A stretch of 64,000 bases of DNA from Diprion similis (lineage: Eukaryota > Arthropoda > Insecta > Hymenoptera > Diprionidae): positions 24,890,001-24,954,000 of the forward strand of contig NC_060112.1 of NCBI RefSeq assembly GCF_021155765.1, given 5' to 3'. A model generated the notes under the pieces. That model had not been told where the DNA came from and did no database searches. It worked only from the letters and a program-made list of their open reading frames with translations. Below, one piece after another: positions 46,801 through 60,731 of the stretch (its first letter is position 1; each line of letters starts with the position of its first letter). The position numbers and the translations under genes are program-made.

Positions 46801-49800
46801 TCTTTAAATTTCAATTCTCACCTCGTATATTAACGATGCAGGGTACCAATCCTCTCTTTTTCTGTTCAGGTTTCGTTTGAGCTGGGGAAAGTGTGACTTG
46901 CGCCCGGGCATTATACCCCATTATACCTGCCTCCAGTCGCTCCAACCTCATTGTCCCATTGTTTTATTGTTTCAAAGATTAAGGAATAAAATCCTTCATT
47001 GTATTCGCATTTAAACAAACCGTTCGACGTGTAATATCCGCAAAACTGTTCGCGTTGTTAGTATTTCCTATAATATTATCGCAAACATTCATTTGTTTTC
47101 ATATTTTATAACATTTTATCATAGAACATGTGTAATCATCGTATATGTTCATGGTAATGAGAGAATCTGGATCTCTTTTTAAACCTCTTACACTATCTTT
47201 CGCTCTGATGGATCCTCTTGAATGTACTCAAGATCTGATGTGGAAATTTAAATTCGAATGCATGTCACAAACGACATCAGAGTGATTAATAAAAATACGA
47301 GATTGACAAATAACCTGATGGTATCATAGACCATACCACGGACATAGGACAGGTCTAGAGATGTATCACGTGTACAGTCCAGCTGAGAAGTGTTAAAGGG
47401 AAACAAAAATGGGGAAACGAAGGCTTCGAATCCGTAACTCAATTAGGGTCTGGAAAATTTTACCAGAAAATCAGTTATTCGTGTAACCCTGGATGTTGAT
47501 CCGAACAGTTTAGTTCGGCAACTCAAAATTTGGGGTAAACTACATTGTCCGCAGCTCTTGTTAGAGCCCAATTAGTATGCCTTATCGAGGTTCGATGAAT
47601 AGTAGATTATTTAGTTCCCAAACAAATTCCACGCAAATCACCTGACCTGGATTTTTCGTTACATGAATGTGTTCTGAAATAAATCGTTAGTTTATTACAT
47701 GCTACTCGTATTGGTTCTAACTGATATATTGTTCCGGTCAATTGAACGGTTCAAGAATTAAGACTAGAAGTCCAGCTGATTTGCAGATAATCCATTCGCC
47801 TTTAAAATAAACTACGAAAAATGTCAGAATAGAATAATATCTCGAAGGTCATTGAAAGCTATTCTTTAAATTTAATTCAACTTGGTTAACCCGAATGACC
47901 GTTGTTCCGTTTTCTTCCCATTCATTCTTTCGTCCATAGATTACTTCTCATTGGACTGTACGCCTGATCATCTTTAATTTGACGTGGAAATAATGCAGTT
48001 CAGTATTCAATCCTACACGCCTGACACCCATGTTGCACACGAAGTCTTCCAATTTGACAAACGAACTGCGATACGTTGATCATGTAACATAGCGCATAAG
48101 TAGGTGGATTACGACGAAGTTATGCGCCGTGGCATCTGCCACATGCATCGGTAAGTACCTCGTGTTAGTGAGGGGCAACATGTCTGTGTACCTGACACAG
48201 GCACTAGACTGTCATTGTATAACAGGTAGATGCCTCGTAGGTGATTCCCTTCCATAGTTCGCGGAGATGTTCTCCTCGTCTGATCCAGAGAGCCGCTTGC
48301 CGGTTGTACGTAGGTACGCGTTGATAGATCCCCACGTGGGAAAGTGAAAGTAACTCGGCTGCTGCTGCTGCTGCTGCCTCAAGTCGGCAGCTTCTTCTTA
48401 TGTGAATGTAACACACCTAAACATTAATTCCGATACGTAGAACCAGCTGTAGCTCGATTTGAAAACAGTTAGCTATGCATGCAACACTAGGTATAATGTA
48501 AGAAGAGACTCTTTGTCTGCACGTACGTAGCTAGTATATTTATACTATGTGCTCGTGATGCTTAAGGTTATTAAAATTCCTCATTACACGCCGCATCTTG
48601 ATCCGAAATACACCGTATTCTGCGTGTCATGGTCCATGGGACATGTTCAGCCCCCCAGGGAACATGTGAGCGCTTGTAATATACCTGAAGTACTATATAT
48701 ATCTACGCTTAAAGTATCTTGTGAACACTCAACACAGTAAAAGCATTATTCCCCTCTTTTTCGCCTTCTTTCTTCGCCTAATTTCTTCCGAATTATCCGG
48801 TGAAATTTCATTTCTCGGTAACTCACTTAACCCTCGACTCTCCCCCTCACTTTTGCCCTCTTCTTTCACATTGCGAAACAAATAGTCGTTGACTCGTAAA
48901 TTGCTTTTTTGCAGGGATCTGGAATTTCGAGAACGTCAAAAACAATGTAAACATCGAAAGAAAAAAGTCAGGCAAAAATTTTTACTGCTTCGTGAGAAAA
49001 GTAATTTGATTATATTTATTAACATTCGAACATGTGCTTACAGACGTTTAACGAAATTTGAGTCGAAAGAAAATAATAAAATATACATCGGTGTATATCA
49101 TCGTAGGTACGTGAAATATTATAAAATATTACCAACTTCCTCATCACAATAATCAACATCGCGTAATGGTGCCTCCATGTATGTCTGCAATATTCGAGAT
49201 TACGTAAAATTTCCTCATTTATTTCGTTTTTCAATAGTAACTGTAAAACGCCGCATCGATGCAGCAGCAGTATAAACCATATAATATGCATGGCAACGGC
49301 ATCAAAACAGTTTCCCTGTGAATGCGATTTTTCAATCCATCGCTGAATGGAGTTTTACATAATAACAACAACAATAATAATGATAATAATAATAACGATA
49401 ACTCTAATCCTGCTGCAGGTATGGACTGCGTGTATACCAGAGTCGATTATCCTCTGCATTCTGGAATAAGGCTCGTACATAGACCGGATTTACGTTATTT
49501 ATAGTACAGGCTTGTATGTACCTGCGTATTATACGGTACAACAAACTAGTCACGAAGCATAGAGCGAGAACATTTTTATAGCTGGTTGCCTCGATTAACC
49601 TGAATTACTGAGGCCTATAGAGTAGTTTTTCTTATAAGCCAACTACTCTCGAAAGGCAACTGCATAGTACACGGTTACCCATTTATCAAGCGGAAATCTT
49701 AATTTCATTCGATTAACACGTGACAGCTTGACTCACGAGTAATTATTGTATTAAGCATTAGTTTGTTTTTACGCTATCGTTTATCATTTGCATCAACGAC

Positions 49801-52800
49801 ACCAGTATCAGTTATCAAATTTAATCATACAATGTGTTGAAATCAATTTCGGACTTCGATATCGCGTGTTTTTTTCATTGATTTCGACGGTGATATAACA
49901 ATTCGTCTTTTTACAATTTTGATGTCTTATACACGCGTTCAAAAAAGATGTATTTTGCGGAAACTCTCTAATTACCTCTATATGGGGATGCTTCTAACTA
50001 ATTTAGTTTTTCAAATATCGATAACCTTCTCTGTTACACTTAAAAAAATTGTTATGTACGTTAAACTTTTGGCATGATTCTTAAAAGAAATTATCTAAAC
50101 TTCATAATACCATGATTCATTCTCTTAAAATTGAGCATAATTAGTTATAATTACTCAGTTTTTTAAATGCTTTCAGTTAGTTTAGATTTGGAAAATTATA
50201 CAAAATTTCAAATAGACGCAAAAAATAAACCACAAAAGATATTTCAAAAGAATTAAATTAATATTCTTAAAATTAACTTAAAAACTTAGAAAACAATAAA
50301 ATTAATATTCCTGCTATACATAAATTTTCTGCATAAAGGTCGATTACACTTGCAAATTAAAATACTTGATGGTTAATTTTTGCAATTCCAGTTTAGCACT
50401 TCGTATTTAAATCTATCGTATCTTATACTTACAAGGACTGTAACAAACTTGAATTTGACCTTTTACGATCTAACGCAGAATTGAAAACCGTAAAATGTCT
50501 TCCCGAGAGAAGAACGAGCCACGAGCTACGAGTCACGGTAAACGTGTTTCTGATTCCGGGCGATCCGCATGCAGTAGTGACATCACCAGCGTCTTCAAGC
50601 GCACGAGTCACCTGACTCTCCTTCGGAATTCGCCCGTCCTTACACTTTTCCGCAAATCGCAGATTGCAGTTTTCAAAGCCATGCGGTCTTGCACACACGA
50701 TGCACCTTTTGCATCTACGCGACTCTCGCAAACGTCGAAGATAATCCGATGAGGATGATCATCCCATAGGTCAGAGTGATGCACTAAGATGGCCTCGCGT
50801 CTCGGAGGAACTTTCACTTGCGGAGGACGAAGCAATTTTCTTCTATTTCTCGTTCTTCTTCTTCTCTTCTTGTTCTCTACCGGACTTTGCGCAGAGTTCT
50901 GCACTCATTGAGAAAAAAATGTGACGGCGTGACGTCTGGTGGCGAAAAAATTCGTCATTCTGACATGGCCGTCGTATTTAATTTTAAAATACCTATTTCG
51001 TCGGATTTTCTTCAGAATATCGATTCCAAGTGAAAAAACTAAAGCCTCACGGCTTGCACTAAGCTCTCTGGATTTTTATAATCGCATAATTGCGGACCTA
51101 AAATCATCGGCTGACGGCCCAATTATGGGCGCCATGTTCTCGTCCACGTTATGTTCGGTTCTCATTCGTAGACGCATTCGCTGCGTCCCCATCTTTGTGT
51201 CGTCAAAACGTATAACAAGCACCATATATTCATAATCGCGCGTAATGATCGCGTTAGCATAAGGAAAACACGTCACTTCGCGTCACGTCAAACACTGCGG
51301 CAATACACCGCTGTTATGTATCTCAGGTTATTCATAATAGAAGCGCATACACGCAATCTCCGTGAGACATTTTCCCATAAAGTTACCTCGTCGTCGTCGG
51401 CGTCGTCTCTGCATATTGCATATATACTTATATATGTTATAATAATTGCTAATTAGGTCTCAACTCCTCAGGGCATTCAACGAATTCTATTATCCTTCAC
51501 GTTATGAGAATTTACTTATCATGGGAAAAATCCCCTTACAACGCCAGCGTTCTTTTCTACATAAGCTTGTGTCTTGATTGGTATACATCTAGTTGCATTA
51601 TTATGTCTCTCGAGTCAATGTTCGGCTGCTGATAAACAAATCCAAATTTCGAACGCCGGAGAATTTGTTAAATTTTTTGACATATCAAAAACATACCAAT
51701 TCTAATTTTTTTCAAAAAAATCCTGTCGAATATTGAATTTCTGAGGCAATTAGCAAAGTATTATGGGTTTTGTATTCACCGTTATCCAAAAATCAGGCCA
51801 TACATTTTTTTTTGCTACAAAAATCACCCCAACAGAGATTCGGCGTAGGTAATTGTTGCTGAAGAAAGTCTAAACAATTCACACCGAGTTTGTGTAATAA
51901 CATCTGACGCTTCCTCTAAAGCTGCTAGCGTGTCAAAGTTCGCTTGCAACCGGCGCCCGAAGTAACTTTGAACGGTGTTTTTGTCACGTGGACAAGCGTT
52001 GCGTAGGAAGTTACATAGTCCAAGTACATTATAGAGAATTGCTTTAAGAGAGAAAGGTGAAAGGAGAAAGTGATACGTGAAGATGATTTAAACACGACGC
52101 GTTGTATTATACACTCACCCACTGATGTGTGTCTCAATGATATATTATATGTTATTGCTTACTACGCAATTTTCACGCAGAAATATTACATTGTAGATTC
52201 TAATTAGATTTCACACGATAATTATTTTTCATACATGAGCGGTGACGATCTTTTTAGAATTGCTTTTCACTGTCGTTTTTTTTTTATTTTGCATCTAAGT
52301 CAACCTCAAACTGCAAAAGCCTAAAGAATTGAGTATGCAAATTAATATGAATCTGTAACGACGATCGATGATCGTGAATGAATATTTTACTTTTAATTTC
52401 CAGACATAAGAAGATGCGAAAGAAAAATTATTCCTCACAGACCTTGAGGATGAGGTGAAAAGAAAGAAGTCGATCACGAAAATGAGAAACATGTGAAATA
52501 AATCTCAAAACGTGTTGAGTTGCTGTTTAATTTTATACCCACAGACTGTTATCGGACAAACAACCGATTTCCGCCAATTTATTGGTAATTGCCTATAATA
52601 CGTTGTAGATATTGCTTACCAACGTGTTTAATGATAACGGAAGCCCGCGAGTATCTGTTAAAAATTTAAATCACCTATTTACGAAGGCTTCTCAGTACGT
52701 CACGTGTCGATAAAATTCAGATAATTTCGCAGAGTTTCCGGTTTGCACGCGTCCGCTGCAGCTGCGGTTTGAGCAATTTGCGCGTGCCAATTTTCGGCCA

Positions 52801-55800
52801 GATTGCAAACTCCTTCATGCGCGTACCTTCAAGTATAATGGCGGGGCGTAATTGGGAACATCGGAATAGCACCGGAAAGATATATGAAAAGTATAAGAAC
52901 TCGGATGCATCAAGTTGTGAACCGAGCGCGTGAAACGGTGAAGATTCATCCTTGTGCCAGATTCACAGCGTTGGTTGTAGGAACACGAGGAACACGTTCC
53001 ATCCACGGAGAGCCGGACTTAAATTTATTACGCAACGTATTGCCACCATGCGAACAGAAAATGTTTTCAGTAAAGTCGAGATTCATTAAGCATTTCAAAT
53101 TTTTATCACTAGGGTGGAAAAATCAAGAAGGAAGGTTTTGCTTCTTACAAATTGCCTCACGCACGAATCGCTGACTCGCTTTTCTGCAGATGATGTTTGA
53201 ATAGAGTTCAAACCATGCTGTAGGTAAAAATGACGACCCTGTTTTTTATTTCTGGTATAGTAAAGACATACACGCAATACTTGTAAATCCTTGAAAATTC
53301 TGGCGATTGAGCGCGAGTCTCTCGAGCGGTATAATTTCCATAATTAACGTGCAGAACCTGAAATCTGCCAACGGAGATTTCCCCAGAGTTTTGCGGCAGC
53401 TCAATGCGAAGTCGGAAAAGCCTCTCGGAAGTCGTTTTTTATTCACGAATTGGTGTAGATCAAATCCTCGAGTTTTATCTCGCGGTTGAATTTTACAGGT
53501 AATGATGATTCACGTTTTTTTCTCAGGTCCTTTTGTTCGGGATAAAAATATTTCCTCCAAATTCTGCGCATTTGTGCGTTAAAAAAAAAAATGAAAATAA
53601 CAATGAATGCAAACTTCAATGGCTGCACGTTGTTGTTGGCTCTTAAGCAACAACAGGTATTATAGATATAAATGTCCGCAATCGCCCCTGAACTGTTAGT
53701 AATTCCTTTTATATCGCGACATGGCACTTACAAAAGAATTGAATACAGACGCGATGACCTTTGCTTATATGAAATAAAACCTGCTACATCATTGATCGCA
53801 CATCCTCTTTCTATCATGAATTATTATAACTTAATCAAATCGTTAAGAGAATTCATTATATTGAGCCTAGAGTTAAGAGAAAATTAAATTCCGTTCAGTG
53901 GAAGGATTAAATTGTAATATTTTTATAGGGTTTTCAATTTTGCAAAATTATACTCTATCTGAACAGTTCGTCGTGTAGTAAATTGTGAACGCAAATTATG
54001 TGTTGCACACAAAACTTGATTTATCAAGAAAATTGACGAGGCAGCTTTGAGAACGGTAGCGATGACCACTAAGATAAAAATAATCGATGCATCGATTAAT
54101 TGAGTCGAAAAAAATAATCGAACACGACTCGATTCAATCGGTAAGATTGAATCGATCAATCGATTATTTCGATTATTTTCGAGTAATCGGGAAAAAAAAT
54201 TGATTTAACATAAATCGAAAATCAATTATTTTTGGTCGTTTTTGGAGATCGGTCACTTTCTACGATGGTGGAAAGAAATCGAATGAATACAACGCACCTA
54301 TCGTATTTACGAATGTCAGTAAGATTGCGCAGCATTACTGCGGGAAGAATGCTGCGGTACTTATAGATACGGAAAAAGGTGTGTATTAATGGTCCCACCA
54401 TGCATAACGTGATGGCAACTTTTAAATGCTACAGGATTTTCATATTGTACAATGCTCAAAGCATTGTAACTCGCACTTGCATATCTATATGCAGACGTAC
54501 TTATTCCTGTAGCTATTATACACATACATACATAGGTTTGTTTAATAGGCAAAGAAGAATAATAGAATAAGTTCTGCGGTGCCACTTGGAGCAGAACTAA
54601 TTCACATAACGTAGTTTAACTTTGGATACACTCGCTCCGGCGAATCTATTGTAAGTCTATGGTCTATGGTATGTGTCTACTACATACCTATATACGTTCG
54701 TACGATAATGGCTTCGCATTATACATACCATACCCTTGCAAAACCAGGCGGAATTACGAAAGCAGAACTGAACGCTCCGCTTTTTAACATATTTGATAGA
54801 TCGTTTTCTGCGTCGTTTAATATGACCAATCTCTTGACGGTCAATATCAAGGTTTCTGACTTAAGCGCAAATTCATGCAATTCCTGTTCTGCAACCCACG
54901 CGCTCATGCAAACGATCCGTGGTTATATAAAATTTTACAGTTATATACGATAACAATTCCTTCGCAGAATTGAGGCGTCATTTTAACGCCTTAGTCACGG
55001 GATTTCAACATTTTGTCAAATATTCGGATAGTTTATACCGCTATGATCAATTCTTTACTACGTACAAATGTATCCGGGTTTAGGGTCTGGAAGAGCAACA
55101 GCAAAAATTGTCAAATTTTGAAACTTTTTTAAAGGCAGAGCAGTTCGTGTGATCATTTTTTTTTACTAAATTGCGACTCGGTCGGCCAGCTTTAGCGGAA
55201 TTGTAGAGTTGATGAATTATGTTGAAAACAAGTTCTCTTCTTATGCATGGATACGCTCTTGTGTATACAATTTCATTACTACAGGCCATTGTACAAAGGC
55301 CGTCCAAGTCCGAAATTTACATATACAATTGATTTCGGAATATCCGTTCTGTCGCAATATAGATATTTTCTTATTTAACGAAGTTGCAACAATCATTAAT
55401 GATTATCACCCGCGAAAAGCCGTCGCGCATAAGCCTGAATGATAATACGTTCTGTCTAGTTTGCGTCTAATCATATTATCGTTTTTTTTCTAAGATATAT
55501 GATACATACGACCGAATAGTATGATCAGAAAATGATTTTTCTCGGAAATCGTTTGGAGAAAAAAAAGTGAAACGTCATAAACAGTTGAAAGACTGTAAAT
55601 CTGTTCAGAAAAAATTGCAATGAATCGAATGTTTCAAAATCGATCATGTTCACCGATCTCAACGTGCACAGATTTGAGAATGGTTAGGATTTCTCTGCAG
55701 ATTACTACTTTATCGACAAGCGCTAACTTTATTGAATCACATTATCAACAGCAGATGTCAGACAACGCTGAAAGAAGATTCTTTTGAATCCTTTTCCTTT

Positions 55801-55988
55801 GCCACTTATTTCTCTTATCGACATCAATGCGTCAATAACAAACGCTTCCGAATCCAAAATTCGTGTTCAGGTTCAGGTCGACATGATGGAGATTGGAGAA
55901 GAACGTTCAAATTGACACCTATGTTGATCCTACAGTCGCAACGTCAAAGCGGGTCGTTTTACAGTTGAAAAACAAGGGTCGAATAAGA

Positions 55989-58567
55989 ATGACAGAAAAC
56001 ATGGATCAACTAAATAAATATTTCAACAGATCCGCATCAGTATCTTCAAAACCGAACGTAAAAAACATTTCTATTATTCCCAAATCGTCTTTTCGATTTC
56101 TGAAAGAACAATTGTGTTCTGCACATAAATGACCAACATACAGCTTTGTTTGTAACAGACTTAGATAAATTATTGTTCTTCAAATTTTATACTACGCTGC
56201 TCAGTTTTATTCAATACTGTTCATTACATCCCCTTATTAGGTTATTTCTATTTACACTACCAGAGAGCAACGGAACAGTAATACGAATTTATAAATTCAA
56301 CAGGTTCTAGAATGCCGGGTTTGCGAAGAAGTTTTCACTGCGGAAGGTGGGAAGGTACCACGTCTACTTCACTGCGGTCACACTGTGTGTCACTCTTGTT
56401 TACTGCGTCTTCGTCCCTGCGTATCGGATCAAAAGTTTCTTTTATGTCCCTTCGACCGGCAACCCACAGCCATAAAGAAGAATGGAGTGTATAGTCTAAA
56501 AAAGAACTTTGTGCTCATCGAGCTCTTGGAAAGGCTGGAAGAGTCGAATATTGAAAAAAACATGAAACTCGAACGGGAGAGGCTTCAGTCTACTCAGCCG
56601 TGCGACGAAGATGAAAAACATATCGCTGTACTGTACTGCACAGTATGCATGACTCACCTTTGCGACGCCTGTGACGTTGTCACTCACTCGACAAAAACTC
56701 TTGCCAGGCACAGGCGCATTCCTTTGTCGGAAAAACCAAAGGAAAAACCAAAGTGTCCCACTCATAGCACGCATATCGCTGAATTCACATGCACACAGGA
56801 TGGGTGCAACAGTGCTCTTATGTGCTACCTTTGCAGGGACTATGGGAGGCACAGTACTCACAAGGTGAATCCTATAGTTTCTCGAACAAATGAGTTCCAT
56901 TTGATTCACCCATTAATCTGAACGAATAAAGGAAAGTAGAATTAAGCAAGGAGGCTGAAGCTAGCAGCCAGAAATAGCAACCAAATTTTCTAATATTCAT
57001 TCAAATAAGGTAATCAAGTCCGAAAATCCAATAATCTTAGAGAATTATGAGGATAAGCACATTTGGCTGTTAACTCTGGCTGCTAGCTTCAGTATTATAA
57101 TTAAAAAAACTAAAAAAAAGATTCATATGTTTCCCGGAATTAATGTTCGGCTGTAAACTGCAAGAACATTGTTCAGGACTTCGATTATTCGATTTGTGTA
57201 TTAGATTTGTTTATTGAATTGCAGCATACATTGGTAGAGACAGAGGCTGAGAATATCCGAGTTTCAATCATCACAGCAATGCAAAAAATGACTCTATTTA
57301 CGGAAAACATGAGGGATACAGCTCATAGAATAGGTAATAAAAATAATTTTGGCTCTTTTTGTTTCAGAAGTTAACATCTAATTATCAGTATCACAATTTT
57401 TGATTGCACACATTCTGTTAACATTTTTTCAAATACTTCTAGAGATTGCAATACAGGAATTAGAAGGCTGGGCAATAGAAGATGCTCGGCAGCGAGTACG
57501 TCAGCACTTTGAAAAGTTGAGGTCGCTGCTAGCGAAACAGGAAAAAGCAGCTGCAATGAGCGTTGATGCTGAAACGAGGGAAAGACTTTGCACGCTTCGG
57601 GAATTACACGAAAATCTGAATATGACCAGGACCCAAGTTGCCGAAGTCTGTATTGAGTGGGAGAGTCTGCTGGGTTCTGAAGATTGGAAGTTGCTCAGCA
57701 GCGCCAGAGATGTCAACCAAGTTCTGACTTCGCTGGAACAGCAGCAGAAACATTACGCTCAGCTTGGTCCAGACTTGCTCACACCCGAATCCTCTATTCC
57801 TATAATATTTAGCAGGGTTCGTAAAGCTTAATTCCCGATGAATGGTAATGGGAAATTTAGAGAAAAATTCTCGTGATTTTTACCAAATTTATTCATCTAG
57901 GACAACAGAGTTCATATTGGAACAAAGATAGAAATGCGAGTTGTGATACTTGGCCTAGATGGGGCTGGAAAAACTAGTATTTTATTTGCCATGAGGGACA
58001 TGGCTTTGTGCAGTCCACCGATTCCTACAATTGGGTTCAACGTAGAGAGCCTGGAGTACAAAAACCTGGTGTTTGCGCTTTGGGATGTTGGCGGACAACA
58101 TAAATTGAGGCCACTGTGGAAGCACTACTACCACAATACTCAGGCTGTCGTTTTTGTTGTCGACGCTAGCGACAGGTTGCGATTCAAAGAGGCGCAAAAG
58201 GAACTGACGAAAATTGTTAGCGAACCCGAACTGAAAGACGCCTTGTTACTTATCTATGCCAACAAACAGGTACAATACATATCTCTACATGTTGAATAAT
58301 CTAGTCCAAATTAAGGAATTAATGAAATGTAAAACTGATTATATTGAAAGAAAAAAAAATAATATATTTTTAATTCAGGATGTTCCAGGTTGTGCGATGG
58401 TCGAAGAGCTGACGGAAATCCTTTCCTTACAAAAATTTTGTTGTGGTAGGGCCTGGCATATAGAGGGATCTTCGCCTCTGACTGATTCTACTGGTCTGAT
58501 TCAGGGATTAGACTGGCTGACACAGCAATTGGGTGCAAACGAAGCGCTTTACACCAATAGTACCTAA
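55989..58567 (+). CDS. TRIM23: TRIM23/ARD1: RING-B-box E3 ligase with C-terminal Arf GTPase domain
   Basis: Six coding exons keep phase: 55989-56057, 56304-56864, 57225-57333, 57443-57816, 57901-58269 and 58379-58567. They give 556 residues (vertebrate TRIM23 is about 574). A RING finger starts at Cys27 ([29 protein letters not shown]). It is followed by two B-box-like zinc modules ([13 protein letters not shown]…[12 protein letters not shown] and [13 protein letters not shown]…[14 protein letters not shown]) and a helical coiled-coil part. The Arf-like domain begins near residue 382, with the P-loop GLDGAGKT (389-396), switch [19 protein letters not shown], and NKQD split across the exon 5/6 junction. 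TRIM23 is a ubiquitin ligase controlled by its own GTPase domain, linked to membrane traffic, autophagy and innate signalling in vertebrates. Exon 1 ([12 protein letters not shown]…) is the least certain part, since it rests only on an in-phase donor (AAC|GTAAAA). Confidence 0.93.
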
Positions 58568-58656
58568 AAATAAAAATACTAAGTGAATTTAGTTTTTAGA
58601 TTTACAGTAAGCGTGTGTCATACCACACTCCGCTACTCTACTCTTACCATTTTATA

Positions 58657-58662
58657 ATAAAG
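58657..58662 (+). terminator. Polyadenylation signal of TRIM23
   Basis: AATAAA about 90 nt after the TRIM23 stop codon. Confidence 0.6.
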
Positions 58663-60579
58663 CATGAAAAAATAGCAGCATTATATTGTCCGTCAACACT
58701 TTAGGCACGGCATCGGTCCCGGAGGACTGACAGCGGAACCAGAATCGGCTGTGTGCTCAAAGTATTAAATTATAGTAACAGAGAAAAGTGCCAAATGTAA
58801 CCCTAATGAAGAGAAACGCAAAAGCTTTATCGTTTTAAACAAATTGCTGTTGATAATTTTTTTCTGTTAATGCTAGATTTTACAAATTTTCAAAATCTTT
58901 ATGTTAGTCGAATATGTACTCGCACGTCGTCCTGTGTCATGGTTCGGTGAAACCAGCAAAAGCGTCAAGCTTGAATAAAGGTATGGATAAGTTATTGTTT
59001 TTAAATTATTGTTTTAAGATGCAATAAGCATTTTTTCTTCAGGCTAAAACAAACAATTAATTCGAATAAAATGGTTTCTGAAAATGCGGAGATTACGGAG
59101 AATTCGATGATACTCGGATAGACACTGCAGTTGGATCCATAATTAATGCTATATAAAATACATAATTAAATTGCAAAAAGCAACGAGTTTATGAGAATGT
59201 GTATTTTTAGCTGAACCATTATAACTTCGTCAGCAGATGGTAATAAACAAATATTTGACTACAAGTGATGGCTGCTTACAAGATTCGAAAAAAAATACGA
59301 CATACGTATCGTAACTTTTGAAGCGAAAAATTATCAGCTAACGTTTCTGCTAGTATTGTATTTAGAAAAAAAGCTGAAGAAATAATTGAATGCGATTAAC
59401 GTTAAAACGATTTTTTCATCACACATCTTGAACCTAATGTCAGTGTACAATTGGATCAACCTTGTCGTTCTAAATTTAAAGATGCAATCAATGCAGCAGA
59501 TACTCTGATGTAATTTTTCAGATATAATAATGGCTTATCACCTCCAAACTTTGATGTGTTGAGTAAAGTCGAAAAGATGGCTACGAAATCAGTACAAAAT
59601 TAATAGTACATTATGTAACAAAGGTAGAAAGTCCGAGATTATTCCCGCAGGTGTTCGCGAGGGCAGTAATCACCTAAGGCAATACTCGACTTTTATTCCT
59701 GTGTTAATAATAGGACTTTATTTCCGACTCATCTCTGGCCACATCTATTGACTCAAAAAGTGGAAATCAATCACGCACAGAAGCTGAGCGTTCTATGTCG
59801 ACCGCAGCGCAAATGCGGGAGAAAAGTACCATTTTTTTTACGGCGATTATCTATTCTCTGGTGAAGTCGTGAAAATATTGGAAAAATAATTTTTTGCTCA
59901 ATCTCTGTAAGGAAAAGTTTACAAACGTACGTAGTCTTCTTTTTCTTCCTTGGCCTCCCATGCAAATGGTAATATAAAGAATTGTGGAAAATTGGAAATG
60001 GGTGAGTGTCAATAAACAAAGTAAAGTCTAGAAAAGTCTTATTTATTTATTACATGGTTATTGGTGGTTTGATACAATTATTAGCTATTGTTATCACTCA
60101 CTCACGATTTGCACACACCCATCACTTTTTTCTTTTTTCATTATTTAATAACCACTATTAGAAGTCGCAGCGCATTATTACGACGCGTACCCACTGTACT
60201 TGTAAGGAGAATGAAATAATAATAATAATAATTCTTGTATCATCCAAAGTAAATTTCAAAATTACTTTAATACAATATAATATATAAAAACACTTGACAA
60301 ACAAAAACGGAACAACATAGTCTTTTGGAGCTGATGATGTGGACACGGGGGCAAGAATAAAAATTGTCGCGATTTAAATAATTTTTTTTCCGACGATTTT
60401 TGGAGATTCTTCAATCACTTGAAGTTATTATTACGACAATTAGAGAAACTTGTGATCCTTTCAATAATAGCAACTAGTTTTCTCGGTTTCGCGATCGACT
60501 GTTATGAAATTGCGCAGATCAGTAACGTTTTTAAAATTTTATCAACGTTATCTTGCCCGCACGTATGATTTACACACTG
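58663..60579. other. Intergenic DNA between convergent TRIM23 and calreticulin
   Basis: AT-rich sequence with no recognisable coding frame. Another minus-strand AATAAA near 60038-60047 could be a distal calreticulin polyadenylation signal, in which case part of this interval is calreticulin 3' UTR. Confidence 0.45.
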
Positions 60580-60585
60580 TTTATT
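60580..60585 (-). terminator. Possible polyadenylation signal of calreticulin
   Basis: AATAAA on the minus strand about 147 nt past the stop codon. A distal alternative lies near 60040. Confidence 0.4.
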
Positions 60586-60731
60586 GTTTGAAAGCATCTG
60601 ATGTATAACATTTCGTAATGTATCATTCCAGCTGTCTTTCTCTTTTTCACTCTTGCAATAGTTGGTAGCGTCGCACAACTAGGCAGCAGCTCCTGGAATA
60701 CAGTCTGTGTTTGTGCCACCTGACACACTAT

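Larger units (their letters stand above)
41092..55988. other. 15 kb gene-poor interval
   Basis: No exon of a recognisable protein was found on either strand. Open frames here are under about 110 codons, lack family features, and many begin at non-ATG codons. The interval holds one large inverted-repeat element (41688-42350), CTG trinucleotide runs (about 41429-41449 and 48357-48377 on the plus strand), poly-A at about 43856-43880, an AAT/AAC microsatellite at about 49362-49395 and a patch of ATCGATTATT-like repeats at about 54080-54180. Upstream regulatory DNA or untranslated exons of the CPAP1-like gene and TRIM23 probably occupy its ends. Confidence 0.5.

Noticed and set aside
50429-50904. 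Arg-rich minus-strand frames of about 100 codons with a CKRCIVCARPHGFENC stretch
   Set aside because: The cysteine spacing briefly suggests a zinc knuckle, but the frames start at non-ATG codons, overlap open frames on the other strand and match no family I know.
56496-56909. Minus-strand 137-codon frame
   Set aside because: Antisense shadow of the TRIM23 RING/B-box exon.
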